Shown here: one piece after another, positions 45,661-54,014 of the stretch
Position numbering within the stretch: the first letter of the stretch is position 1
Layout of the letters: every line of letters begins with the position of its first letter
Assembly (NCBI RefSeq): GCF_014042355.1
Contig: NZ_JACEZU010000002.1
Span: 434,001-498,000, forward strand
Source: Rugamonas apoptosis
GTDB lineage: Bacteria; Pseudomonadota; Gammaproteobacteria; Burkholderiales; Burkholderiaceae_D
DNA length: 64,000 bases
Reading direction: 5' to 3'
The notes under the pieces: model-generated
Databases searched by the model: none
Told to the model about the DNA's origin: nothing
The model's input: only the letters and a program-made list of their open reading frames with translations
Made by a program: the position numbers and the translations under genes

Positions 45661-45761
45661 GAAGTTGTTTCAAAATGACCATGACTAGGCATGGCGACGA
45701 AGACAGTGCGCTTGCACGGCGAGGCGCCACAACAACGCCATGGGCATTTTGAAACGACTTC
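45661..45761. mobile_element. 101-bp MITE-like element with 17-bp terminal inverted repeats
   Basis: GAAGTTGTTTCAAAATG (45661-45677) and CATTTTGAAACGACTTC (45745-45761) are complements with one mismatch. The similarity continues inward through CCATG with another mismatch. The 60 or so internal bases have no coding capacity. It lies between glk-rpiR and the alpha-glucosidase gene. No target duplication is obvious. Size and structure fit a miniature inverted-repeat element. Confidence 0.55.
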
Positions 45762-45800
45762 CAAGAAGAAAACCCCGCACAAACTGGCTGTGCGGGGTTT
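45762..45800 (-). terminator. Terminator of the alpha-glucosidase gene
   Basis: On the minus strand, AAACCCCGCACA / TGTGCGGGGTTT with a seven-base loop is followed by TCTTCTT, starting nine bases after the stop codon. Confidence 0.85.
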
Positions 45801-45808
45801 GCTGTTGT

Positions 45809-47470
45809 CTAGCGGCTGGCGTCCGTTTGGGGCGCCAGGCCGAACCAGGCGCCATAGGCCGGCAAGCTGACCTGTTCGCCTTGCACCTGGCCGGGCAGGC
45901 CGTAGCCCTGCATCTGCTCGGCCCCGGCCACTTGCGGCAAGGTGAAGCTGACGGGGTCGCCGCCCAGGTTGAAGATGGCGACGATGCCGCGTTCGCCTTC
46001 CAGATCGCGCCGCAGCGCCAGCACCGGTTCCGGCGCGTCGAAGAAGGTGATGCCGCCACGGGTCAGCTGCGGCAGCGCGCGGCGCCAGGCGATGAACTTG
46101 CGGGTGTAAGCCAGCGACGATTCGGGATCGCTTTCCTGCACGGAGGCGGCGCGCGCAAGCTGGGGCGCCACCACGGGCAGCCATGGCTTGCCGCTGGTGA
46201 AGCCGCCATGCGCGGCCGCATCGTCGCTCCAGGCCATCGGCGTACGGCAGCCGTCACGGCCCTTGAATTCCGGCCAGAAGGTGATGCCGTACGGGTCTTG
46301 CAGCAGTTCGTAAGGCACGTCCGCTTCCGGGAAAGCCAGCTCGTCGCCCTGGTACAGGCAAGGCGTGCCCTTGAGCGAGAGCTGCATGGCGAGGATCATC
46401 TTGGCGAAGGCGACCGGCGCATCCGGGCCGCCCCAGCGGGTGGCCACGCGCTGCACGTCGTGGTTGCCCACCGACCAGGAGGCCCAGCCGCCCTTGACGC
46501 GCGCTTCGAACTGCTCGACCTGCTTGCGGATGTACTGGGCCGAGCAGGTCGGCACCAGCAGGTTGAAGCTGTAGGCCATGTGCAGCTTGTCGCCGTCGGC
46601 CGTGTAGTCGGCCATCACGGCCAGCGAATCGTCGGCCCCCACTTCACCGATGGCGACGGCGTTGTATTCGTTGAGCAGGCTGCGCAGCTTTTTCAGGAAG
46701 GCCAGGTTTTCCGGGCGGCTCTTGTCGTACACGTGGGCCTGCATGCCGTACGGGTTGACGTCGGACACGGTGGCCGTGTCGCGGTTGACGGCCGGCGGAT
46801 TGCTGCGCAGTTGCGTGTCATGGAAATGGAAGTTGCAGGCGTCCAGGCGGATGCCGTCCACGCCGCGCTCCAGCCAGAAGCGCAGGCAATCGAGGTGGGC
46901 TTGCTGCACTTGCGGGTGGTGGAAATTCAGGTCGGGCTGGCTGACGAGGAAGTTGTGCATATAGTACTGGCGGCGGCGGCTGTCCCACTGCCAGGCCGAA
47001 CCGCCGAACACGGACATCCAGTTGTTGGGCGGATTGCCGTCCGGCAGCGGATCGGCCCACACATACCAGTCAGCCTTGGGATTGTCGCGGCTGGCGCGGC
47101 TTTCCTTGAACCACGGATGTTCCTCGGCCGAGTGCGACATCACCTGGTCGATCATGATGCGCAAGCCCAGGCCGTGGGCCTTGGCGATCAGCGCGTCGAA
47201 GTCGGCCAAGGTGCCGAACAGGGGATCGACGTCGCAGTAGTCGGACACGTCGTAGCCGAAATCCTTCATCGGCGACTTGAAATACGGTGAAATCCAGACG
47301 ATATCGACGCCCAGCGATGCGATATAGTCCAGCTTGGCCGTAATACCGGGCAAATCGCCCACGCCGTCGCCATTGGTATCGAGGAAGCTGCGGGGATACA
47401 CTTGATAGATGATGGCTTCGCGCCACCACTGGCGTTGCTGATCGGCAGGCTGGGAGAGTTGTTTGGTCAT
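45809..47470 (-). CDS. GH13 alpha-glucosidase
   Basis: A 553-residue cytosolic enzyme without signal peptide that hydrolyses short alpha-glucosides from the non-reducing end. GH13 regions are visible: MIDQVMSHSAEEHPWF (region I), SQPDLNF (the QPDLN motif of alpha-glucosidases), GVDGIRLDACNF with the nucleophile, AIGEVGADD with the acid, and VGNHDVQR. The ATG has no strong ribosome site. It lies upstream of glk-rpiR on the same strand and diverges from a POT transporter, consistent with maltodextrin catabolism to glucose and glucose 6-phosphate. Confidence 0.93.
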   Translation of the reverse strand: MTKQLSQPADQQRQWWREAIIYQVYPRSFLDTNGDGVGDLPGITAKLDYIASLGVDIVWISPYFKSPMKDFGYDVSDYCDVDPLFGTLADFDALIAKAHGLGLRIMIDQVMSHSAEEHPWFKESRASRDNPKADWYVWADPLPDGNPPNNWMSVFGGSAWQWDSRRRQYYMHNFLVSQPDLNFHHPQVQQAHLDCLRFWLERGVDGIRLDACNFHFHDTQLRSNPPAVNRDTATVSDVNPYGMQAHVYDKSRPENLAFLKKLRSLLNEYNAVAIGEVGADDSLAVMADYTADGDKLHMAYSFNLLVPTCSAQYIRKQVEQFEARVKGGWASWSVGNHDVQRVATRWGGPDAPVAFAKMILAMQLSLKGTPCLYQGDELAFPEADVPYELLQDPYGITFWPEFKGRDGCRTPMAWSDDAAAHGGFTSGKPWLPVVAPQLARAASVQESDPESSLAYTRKFIAWRRALPQLTRGGITFFDAPEPVLALRRDLEGERGIVAIFNLGGDPVSFTLPQVAGAEQMQGYGLPGQVQGEQVSLPAYGAWFGLAPQTDASR

Positions 47471-47607
47471 GGCAGGGCCCGATGTTGAATTTGTAGACAA
47501 TATACATTAGAAGTATGCATTTTTCAACGTGGAGACGGTTTTCGCAACATCAAGCAAAAACCAATTAAATCAATAACTTACAAAGTTAAATGGAAGCAGG
47601 AGCAGCA

Positions 47608-49194
47608 ATGACTAGTAGTCAAACTACACAAATAAGATCACAGAACGAGGAATTGGAGGCTGGCAACGGCCCGATGCCGAAGCAAATCCCCTACATCATC
47701 GCCAACGAGGGTTGCGAGCGCTTCAGCTTCTACGGCATGCGCAACATCCTCACGCCCTTCCTGATCAGCACGCTGCTGCTGTTCCTGCCCCAGGCCGAGC
47801 GGGCCGGTGAAGCCAAGCATGTGTTCCACACCTTTGTGATCGGGGTCTATTTCTTCCCCCTGCTGGGTGGCTGGCTGGCCGACCGCCTGTTCGGCAAGTA
47901 CAACACCATTTTCTGGATGAGCATGATCTACGTGGCCGGCCACGCCTGCCTCGCCATCTTCGAGAACAATCTGCAAGGCTTTTACACGGGCCTGTTCCTG
48001 ATCGCGTTCGGTTCGGGCGGCATCAAGCCGCTGGTGGTGTCGTTCATGGGCGACCAGTTCGACCAGACCAACAAGAAGCGCGCCAAGGTAGTGTTTGACG
48101 CTTTCTACTGGATCATCAACTTCGGCTCCTTCTTCGCCTCGCTGTTGATGCCCATCTTCCTGCGCGATTTCGGTCCCGCCGTGGCGTTCGGCATTCCCGG
48201 CGTGCTGATGGCCATCGCCACCCTGGTGTTCTGGATGGGGAACAAGAAATACGTGCACGTGCCGCCGGCGCCAGCCGATCCCCATTCCGTGCTGCGGGTG
48301 GCGCGCACGGCGCTGCTGGCGCGCCAGCCCGGCCAGTCCCGCCCCGGCCTGACGGTGGCGGTGATGGGCGCGGCCGGCGCCGTCGCTTCGCTGTGCATGA
48401 CGCCCCTGTGGGGCTTTGTGATCGCGGCCTGCCTGGCCGTGGTGCTGCTGCTGGCCTTTGGCGGCATGGGCACGGCCATGCAACTGGAACGGGCCCGTGG
48501 CGCCCACCCGGACGAGACCATCGAGGGCGTGCGCGCCGTGCTGCGCATCCTGATCGTGTTTTCGCTGGTCACGCCGTTCTGGTCGCTATTCGACCAGAAG
48601 GCCTCGACCTGGATCGTACAGGCCAACGACATGAGCAAGCCGGACTGGTTCCTGCCGGCGCAGATGCAGGCGCTCAACCCCATGCTGGTGATGCTGCTGA
48701 TCCCGTTCAACAACTTGCTGCTGTATCCCATGCTGCGCCGCCTGGGCTGGGAACCGACCACGCTGCGCCGCATGACGGGCGGGATCGCCTTCTCGTCGCT
48801 GGCCTGGCTCGTGATCGGCGCCATCCAGTTGCAGATGGACGGCGGCACGGCCACCTCCATCGCGTGGCAGATCCTGCCCTACACCTTGCTGACGTTCGGT
48901 GAAGTGCTGGTGTCGACCTCGGGACTGGAATTCGCGTACAGCCAGGCGCCAGCGTCCATGAAGGGCACCATCATGAGCTTGTGGAGCCTGGCCGTCACCA
49001 TCGGCAGCCTGTGGGTATTGATCGTCAACGCGGGCGTCAAGAACGATGGCATCACGGCCATGATCGCCACGACGGGCCTCAGCCCGATCGCGTTCCAGAT
49101 GTTCTTCTTTGCCGCCTTCGCGCTGGCCGCATCCGCCCTGTTCGGCTGGTACGCGCGCAGCTACCGCATGGTGGACCACTACCGCAAGGCCTGA
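47608..49194 (+). CDS. POT/PTR2 family proton-coupled transporter
   Basis: A 528-residue membrane protein with about 14 hydrophobic segments. It keeps the proton-coupling motif as EGCERFSFYGMRNIL and the second POT signature FDAFYWIINFGSFFASLLMP. Members take up di- and tripeptides, sometimes other small molecules. AGGAG lies five bases before the ATG at 47608, so this start is preferred to the ATG six codons earlier. It diverges from the alpha-glucosidase gene, with 137 bases between them. Confidence 0.94.
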   Translation: MTSSQTTQIRSQNEELEAGNGPMPKQIPYIIANEGCERFSFYGMRNILTPFLISTLLLFLPQAERAGEAKHVFHTFVIGVYFFPLLGGWLADRLFGKYNTIFWMSMIYVAGHACLAIFENNLQGFYTGLFLIAFGSGGIKPLVVSFMGDQFDQTNKKRAKVVFDAFYWIINFGSFFASLLMPIFLRDFGPAVAFGIPGVLMAIATLVFWMGNKKYVHVPPAPADPHSVLRVARTALLARQPGQSRPGLTVAVMGAAGAVASLCMTPLWGFVIAACLAVVLLLAFGGMGTAMQLERARGAHPDETIEGVRAVLRILIVFSLVTPFWSLFDQKASTWIVQANDMSKPDWFLPAQMQALNPMLVMLLIPFNNLLLYPMLRRLGWEPTTLRRMTGGIAFSSLAWLVIGAIQLQMDGGTATSIAWQILPYTLLTFGEVLVSTSGLEFAYSQAPASMKGTIMSLWSLAVTIGSLWVLIVNAGVKNDGITAMIATTGLSPIAFQMFFFAAFALAASALFGWYARSYRMVDHYRKA

Positions 49195-49211
49195 GCCTTA
49201 CCTCCCGCCTT

Positions 49212-49258
49212 GGGCGGAAATCCGCATCCGGCACCACGCCGATGGCGGATTTCCGCCC
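49212..49258. repeat. 14-bp stem hairpin after the POT gene
   Basis: GGGCGGAAATCCGC and GCGGATTTCCGCCC are exact complements separated by a 19-base loop. No T-run follows. It is probably a REP-like or 3'-end stabilising structure. Confidence 0.5.
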
Positions 49259-49394
49259 TGAATGCTGATGGCACCCAAGCGACGCGCCATCGCGAGCCGA
49301 TATAAATCAATACCTTAGCGTTCACGAAGGCGTCTCCTTGTGGCTGGCACAGAACCTGCAATTGCTTCTGGACACAACCACAACGGAGACCAGC

Positions 49395-50360
49395 ATGTCC
49401 AAGTACCGCCTGATCGCGCTCGCCGCCGCCGTCCTCTGCACCGCCGCCCAGGCGGAAGATGTCGTCCGGCTCGGCAATCTCAAATTCGCCCACTATGGCG
49501 CCGTTTCCTACATCAAGGAAATCGCGCCCAAGTGCGGCATCAAAGTGGAAGAACACGTTTTCGCCAAAGGGCCGGATGTGATGCAAGCCATCCTGGCCGG
49601 TGAACTGGACGTGGGCGCCACCGCCTCCGAGGCCGCCATTTCCGGCCGCGCCAACGGAGCGCCCATCTACGTCGTCGCCGGTTTCGCCAAAGGCGGCGCG
49701 CGCCTGGTCGCGCGCCCCGATGTCGGCGTCAAGTCCATCAAGGATTTGAAGGGTAAAAAAGTCGGCGTGACGCGCGGCGGCATCCATGAAGTGCTGCTGG
49801 TGGCGGAGCTGGCCCAGCACGGCCTGACGGCCTCCGACCAGCCGGGCAAGGATGTGCAACTGGTGTACCTGGCGTTCGCCGATCTGAACCAGGCGCTGTT
49901 GGGCAAGAACCTGGACGCCATCATGCAAAGCGAACCGCAGTCGTCGCAAGCCATCAACAAGGGCTATGGCGTGGAGGTGATGAAGCCCTACGACACGCCG
50001 ATCGGCGCGCCCGTGCGCACCATGGTCATGAGCGAGAAGTTCTACAAGGAGCACCGCGCCGTGGCGGCCAAGTTCATGAACTGCTTCGTGCAGTCCACCA
50101 AACTGTTCATCGACAACAAGGCCGTGGCCGAGAAATACGTGCGCGAAGTGATCTTCAAGAACCAGATCACCAAGGATGATTTCGAGGACGCCATCAGCAA
50201 TTCGCCCTACAGCTACGACGTCACGGCCGAACATATCCAGGTCACCACCGACGTCATGGCCAAGACCGGCACCGGCAAGATGCGCACCCCGCCCGTGGCC
50301 AAGGACTGGGTCCGGACCGACTTGCTGGAAGCGGCCAAAAAAAGCCTCAACATTCAATAA
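49395..50360 (+). CDS. NitT/TauT-type ABC transporter substrate-binding protein
   Basis: A 321-residue periplasmic receptor with a signal peptide ending near residue 18 (AAQAE). The mature protein reads VVRLGNLKFAHYGAVSYIKE, then GELDVGATASEAAI and VGVTRGGIHEVLLVAEL, typical of the SsuA/TauA/NMT1-like family. It is the first gene of a three-gene ABC operon (receptor, permease, ATPase). The family carries sulfonates, nitrate, taurine or pyrimidine precursors; the substrate is not determined here. Confidence 0.92.
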   Translation: MSKYRLIALAAAVLCTAAQAEDVVRLGNLKFAHYGAVSYIKEIAPKCGIKVEEHVFAKGPDVMQAILAGELDVGATASEAAISGRANGAPIYVVAGFAKGGARLVARPDVGVKSIKDLKGKKVGVTRGGIHEVLLVAELAQHGLTASDQPGKDVQLVYLAFADLNQALLGKNLDAIMQSEPQSSQAINKGYGVEVMKPYDTPIGAPVRTMVMSEKFYKEHRAVAAKFMNCFVQSTKLFIDNKAVAEKYVREVIFKNQITKDDFEDAISNSPYSYDVTAEHIQVTTDVMAKTGTGKMRTPPVAKDWVRTDLLEAAKKSLNIQ

Positions 50361-50372
50361 GCGGGGGACACC

Positions 50373-51194
50373 ATGAAACAACAACACTGGCGTGAACTCG
50401 CCGCCGGCATTGTGGTGCCGGTCCTTGTCGTCGCCCTGTGGCAGATCACCGCCATGCTGGGCTGGGTCAACCCGCAGGTGCTGCCGTCGCCGGCGGCCGT
50501 GGTGCACAAGTGGTTCGAATACCTGCTGCCCTTGCAGCCCTACGATCCGGCCGCCGGTTCCTGGCTGGCGTGGGCCGTTTCCGGTGAGCTGGTGGGCGAC
50601 ACCTTGAGCAGCATGTACCGTGTGGTGGTGGGCTTTGCGGTGGGCGCGGGACTGGCGCTGCCGCTGGGCCTCGTCATGGGGTCGAGCAAGCGCATGTACG
50701 CATGGCTCAATCCACTGATGCAGGTGCTGCGCCCCATCCCGCCGATCGCCTACATTCCGCTGGCGATTTTGTGGTTCGGGCTCGGTAACGCGCCGGCCGT
50801 GTTCCTGATCGCGCTGGGCGCTTTCTTCCCGGTGCTGATGAACACCATCGCCGGCGTGCGCCAGGTGGACGGCATCTACATCCGTGCCGCCCGCAACCTG
50901 GGCGTGGGCCAGCACACCATGTTCGTGCGCGTGATGCTGCCGGCCGCCGTGCCGTACATCCTGTCGGGTGTACGGATCGGCATCGGCACCGCCTTCATCG
51001 TCGTCATCGTGTCCGAGATGATCGCCGTGAACAACGGGCTGGGCTTCCGTATTCTGGAAGCGCGCGAGTACTTCTGGTCGGACAAGATCATCGCCGGCAT
51101 GATCAGCATCGGCTTGCTGGGGCTGGCGATCGACGTGGCCATGAACAAATTGAACAACCATTTGCTGCGCTGGCACCGCGGCCTGGAGAACTAA
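50373..51194 (+). CDS. NitT/TauT-type ABC transporter permease
   Basis: A 273-residue inner-membrane subunit with about six membrane segments and the binding-protein-dependent permease loop (AARNLGVGQHTMFVRVMLPA) that contacts the ATPase. It follows the receptor gene by 12 bases and ends one base before the ATPase start codon. Confidence 0.94.
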   Translation: MKQQHWRELAAGIVVPVLVVALWQITAMLGWVNPQVLPSPAAVVHKWFEYLLPLQPYDPAAGSWLAWAVSGELVGDTLSSMYRVVVGFAVGAGLALPLGLVMGSSKRMYAWLNPLMQVLRPIPPIAYIPLAILWFGLGNAPAVFLIALGAFFPVLMNTIAGVRQVDGIYIRAARNLGVGQHTMFVRVMLPAAVPYILSGVRIGIGTAFIVVIVSEMIAVNNGLGFRILEAREYFWSDKIIAGMISIGLLGLAIDVAMNKLNNHLLRWHRGLEN

Positions 51195-51195
51195 G

Positions 51196-51993
51196 ATGAG
51201 CGCATCCCATATCGCCGTACGCGGCGTCAACAAAGTGTTCCAGGCCGATGGCCGCGAAGTCGTCGCGCTGAAAAACATCGAACTCGATATCCCGCAAGGC
51301 CAGTTCGTGTGCCTGCTGGGGCCATCGGGCTGCGGCAAGTCCACCCTGCTCAACGCGGTGGCGGGCTTCTCGCTGCCCTCGTCGGGCACCATCCACGCGG
51401 ACGGCAAGCTGGTGACAGGCCCCGGCCCGGAACGCGGCATGGTGTTCCAGGAATACGCGCTGTTCCCTTGGATGACGGTGGCGAAGAATATCGCCTTCGG
51501 CCAGGAGATCAAGGGCATGGGCCAGCGCGAGATCGACGCCAAGGTGGTGGAGCTGTTGAAGATGCTGTCGCTGCAGGACTTCGCGCAGCGCTATCCAAAA
51601 GACCTGTCGGGCGGCATGCGCCAGCGGGTGGCCATCGCCCGCGTGCTGGCACTCGATTCGCCCATCATGCTGATGGATGAACCGTTCGGCGCATTGGACG
51701 CGCTGACCCGGCGCAACCTGCAGGATGAGCTGCTACGCATCTGGTCGGAGCTGAAGAAGACCATCATCTTCGTCACCCACAGCATCGAGGAAGCGATCTA
51801 CCTGGCCGACCGCATCATCGTCATGACCTACCGCCCCGGCACAGTCAAGCGCGACATGCTGGTGGACTTGCCACGGCTGCGCGACCCCGCCGCCGCCGAG
51901 TTCAACGCCCTCAAGCGCGAACTGGGGCAGCTGGTGATGGAGGAGCAGCAGCGCCACCACAACGACGAGATCCGCCTCGCCGCCGTGGATTGA
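51196..51993 (+). CDS. NitT/TauT-type ABC transporter ATP-binding protein
   Basis: A 265-residue ATPase with Walker A GPSGCGKST, signature LSGGMRQR, Walker B IMLMDEPFGALD and H-loop VTHSIEEA, all in order. It powers the preceding permease and is last in the operon. A 60-bp palindromic element begins seven bases after its stop. Confidence 0.96.
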   Translation: MSASHIAVRGVNKVFQADGREVVALKNIELDIPQGQFVCLLGPSGCGKSTLLNAVAGFSLPSSGTIHADGKLVTGPGPERGMVFQEYALFPWMTVAKNIAFGQEIKGMGQREIDAKVVELLKMLSLQDFAQRYPKDLSGGMRQRVAIARVLALDSPIMLMDEPFGALDALTRRNLQDELLRIWSELKKTIIFVTHSIEEAIYLADRIIVMTYRPGTVKRDMLVDLPRLRDPAAAEFNALKRELGQLVMEEQQRHHNDEIRLAAVD

Positions 51994-52000
51994 GCCTGCC

Positions 52001-52060
52001 AGGGTCCGTCCCCACCGCCGGCGAGGGGACGGCCCCTTCGCTGGCAAGGGGACGGACCCT
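52001..52060. repeat. 60-bp nested palindrome of the GTCCGTCCCC family
   Basis: Outer arms AGGGTCCGTCCCC and GGGGACGGACCCT match perfectly. Inside, GCCGGCGAGGGG pairs with CCCCTTCGCTGGC apart from a mismatch and a bulge. Another GGGTCCGTCCCC half-site lies at 52100-52111. The core matches the palindrome at 43617-43680, so they belong to one dispersed family. Confidence 0.7.
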
Positions 52061-52150
52061 TCATCAGTTGACGTGGCCGTAGTCCGCGCCCCGTCATGTG
52101 GGTCCGTCCCCTGTTTCCGCGCTGCGGGCCCGCACGCGCCCACCCCGCAA

Positions 52151-52162
52151 TACTGTACAGTA
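52151..52162. promoter_or_regulatory. Perfect palindrome TACTGTACAGTA just before the sensor kinase ATG
   Basis: This 12-bp self-complementary site ends six bases before the kinase start and occupies the place of the ribosome-binding site. It could be an operator or a small translational hairpin. No known regulator is assigned. Confidence 0.35.
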
Positions 52163-52168
52163 CCAACC

Positions 52169-54013
52169 ATGAAGCGCGCCCCCTCCTCCCTGCTGCTGAT
52201 CCCGGCCCTGATCGCCGCCGCCTGCATCATGGCGGGCGCCTGGCTGCTGGGCACCCGTCACGCCCGCGCCGAGCTGCAGGACCAGGCCCAGCGCCAGCTG
52301 CAACTGATCGCCCCCGACCTGCAATCGGTGCTGCAAAAATTCGAAACCCTGCCCTTCGTACTGGGCTTCCAGCCCGACCTGATCCAGGCCCTGGCCCACC
52401 CGGACGACCCGCAAGCCATCGCCCGCCTGAACAGCACCCTGCACACCATCCAGCAGCAGGCCAAGGTGGGCGCCATCTACGTGATGAACCGCGACGGCCT
52501 CACGCTGGGCGCCAGCAACTGGGACCAGCCGCTGGGCTTCGTCGGCAAGAACTTCTCCTACCGCCCCTACTTCCACGCCGCCCTGCACGGCCAGGCGGGC
52601 CGCTTCTACGGCATTGGCACCAGCACCAGCGAGGCCGGCTACTTCATCGCCCAACCCGTCTACCGCGACGGCAGCGCGCGCGGCGCCGTGGCTGGCGTGG
52701 TGGCCGTCAAGATCAGCCTGGCCGAATTCGAACGGACCTGGCGCAGCAGCGCCGATCCCATCGTGCTGGCCGACCGCAGCGGCGTGATCTTCCTCAGCAA
52801 CCGGCCGGACTGGATCTACCGCAGCCTGCGCCAGCTGGACGCGGCCACCGTGCAGGAATTGGCACGCACCCAGCAATACCTGGGCAAACCCATCGCACCG
52901 CTGCCCGCCAACGTCCTCGCGCCCATCGCGCCTGTCACGCAACCGGTCGGTGAACTGGGGTGGCAATTGATGCTGTTCCCCGGCCAGGACCGCGTGTCGC
53001 GCGCCGGCGCACAGTGGGCGCTGGCGGCGGCGCTGCTGCTGGCCTGCGCGGCCGCGTCCAGTTGGGCCATCCACCAGCGCCGCCGCCGGCTGGAGGAAGC
53101 CCAGGCTTCGCGCGCCGCGCTGCAACGGGCCGCGCTGCAACTGGAGGACCGCATCGCCGAGCGCACCGGCCAACTCAGCCAGACCAACGCCAGCCTGGAA
53201 GCGCGCTACGCCAAGCTGCAGGAAACGGAACAGCTGCTGCGTTCGACCCAGAATGAACTGATCCAGGCCGGCAAACTGGCCATGCTGGGCCAGATGGCGG
53301 CCGGCGTCACGCATGAACTGAACCAACCGCTGGCCGCCATCCGCGCCTTCGCGGATAACGCCCGCACCTTCCTGGAACGGGGCATGACGGTGCAAGCGGC
53401 CGGCAACCTGGGACACATCGCCGATGCCAGCGCGCGCATGGGCGCCATCATCAGCCAGCTCAAAGGCTTCGCACGCAAGGATGAAAGCGTGGCCACGGTG
53501 GACCTGGCGGCCTGCGTACGGGCCGCCTGCTTCCTGCTGCAAAGCGAATTCCGCCGGCTCGACGTTGCGCTGGAGGTGACGGCCGAGAATAACTGCTGCA
53601 AGGTGACCGGCGATGCCGTGCGCATCGAACAGGTGCTGATCAACCTGCTGCGCAACGCGCTCGACGCCGTGGAGGCGGGCGCGCCTGGCGCGCCGCGCCG
53701 CGTGAGCGTGGCGCTCGCGTGCGCGGGGGCGCACGGACCTGCGCACGACCATGTGCGCGAACATGCGTACGACCATGCATATGCCCTGGTGAGCATCAGC
53801 GACAGCGGCCCTGGCATACCGGAACAGGTGGTCGCCCACCTGTTCGAACCGTTTTTCACCACCAAGCCGTCCGGCAAGGGACTGGGGCTGGGACTGGCGA
53901 TTTCGTCGTCCATCGTGCAGGCCATGAACGGCCAGCTCACGGCCCGCAACCTGCCGGACGGCGGCGCGCGTTTCGAACTGCGCCTGCCACTGTTGATAGA
54001 AGGAGAAATGTGA
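52169..54013 (+). CDS. DctB-like sensor histidine kinase
   Basis: A 614-residue membrane kinase. Membrane segment 1 spans about 7-28, a periplasmic double-Cache sensor 30-280 (VGAIYVMNRDGLTLGASNWD, NFSYRPYFHAALHGQAGRFY), and segment 2 about 284-303. A coiled coil leads to the HisKA motif GVTHELNQPLAAIRAFADN (His near 382) and the ATPase boxes NLLRNALDAV, SDSGPGIP and GKGLGLGLAIS. This layout matches DctB, the C4-dicarboxylate sensor. An odd His-rich insert (AHDHVREHAYDHAY) lies inside the ATPase domain near residue 530. The response regulator gene follows after one base. The ligand is inferred from family only. Confidence 0.92.
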   Translation: MKRAPSSLLLIPALIAAACIMAGAWLLGTRHARAELQDQAQRQLQLIAPDLQSVLQKFETLPFVLGFQPDLIQALAHPDDPQAIARLNSTLHTIQQQAKVGAIYVMNRDGLTLGASNWDQPLGFVGKNFSYRPYFHAALHGQAGRFYGIGTSTSEAGYFIAQPVYRDGSARGAVAGVVAVKISLAEFERTWRSSADPIVLADRSGVIFLSNRPDWIYRSLRQLDAATVQELARTQQYLGKPIAPLPANVLAPIAPVTQPVGELGWQLMLFPGQDRVSRAGAQWALAAALLLACAAASSWAIHQRRRRLEEAQASRAALQRAALQLEDRIAERTGQLSQTNASLEARYAKLQETEQLLRSTQNELIQAGKLAMLGQMAAGVTHELNQPLAAIRAFADNARTFLERGMTVQAAGNLGHIADASARMGAIISQLKGFARKDESVATVDLAACVRAACFLLQSEFRRLDVALEVTAENNCCKVTGDAVRIEQVLINLLRNALDAVEAGAPGAPRRVSVALACAGAHGPAHDHVREHAYDHAYALVSISDSGPGIPEQVVAHLFEPFFTTKPSGKGLGLGLAISSSIVQAMNGQLTARNLPDGGARFELRLPLLIEGEM

Positions 54014-54014
54014 A

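Noticed and set aside
45570-46184. N-terminal extension of glk-rpiR to 829 residues
   Set aside because: The extra residues run through the MITE-like element, a terminator and the alpha-glucosidase gene; the ATG at 45569 gives a normal glucokinase start.
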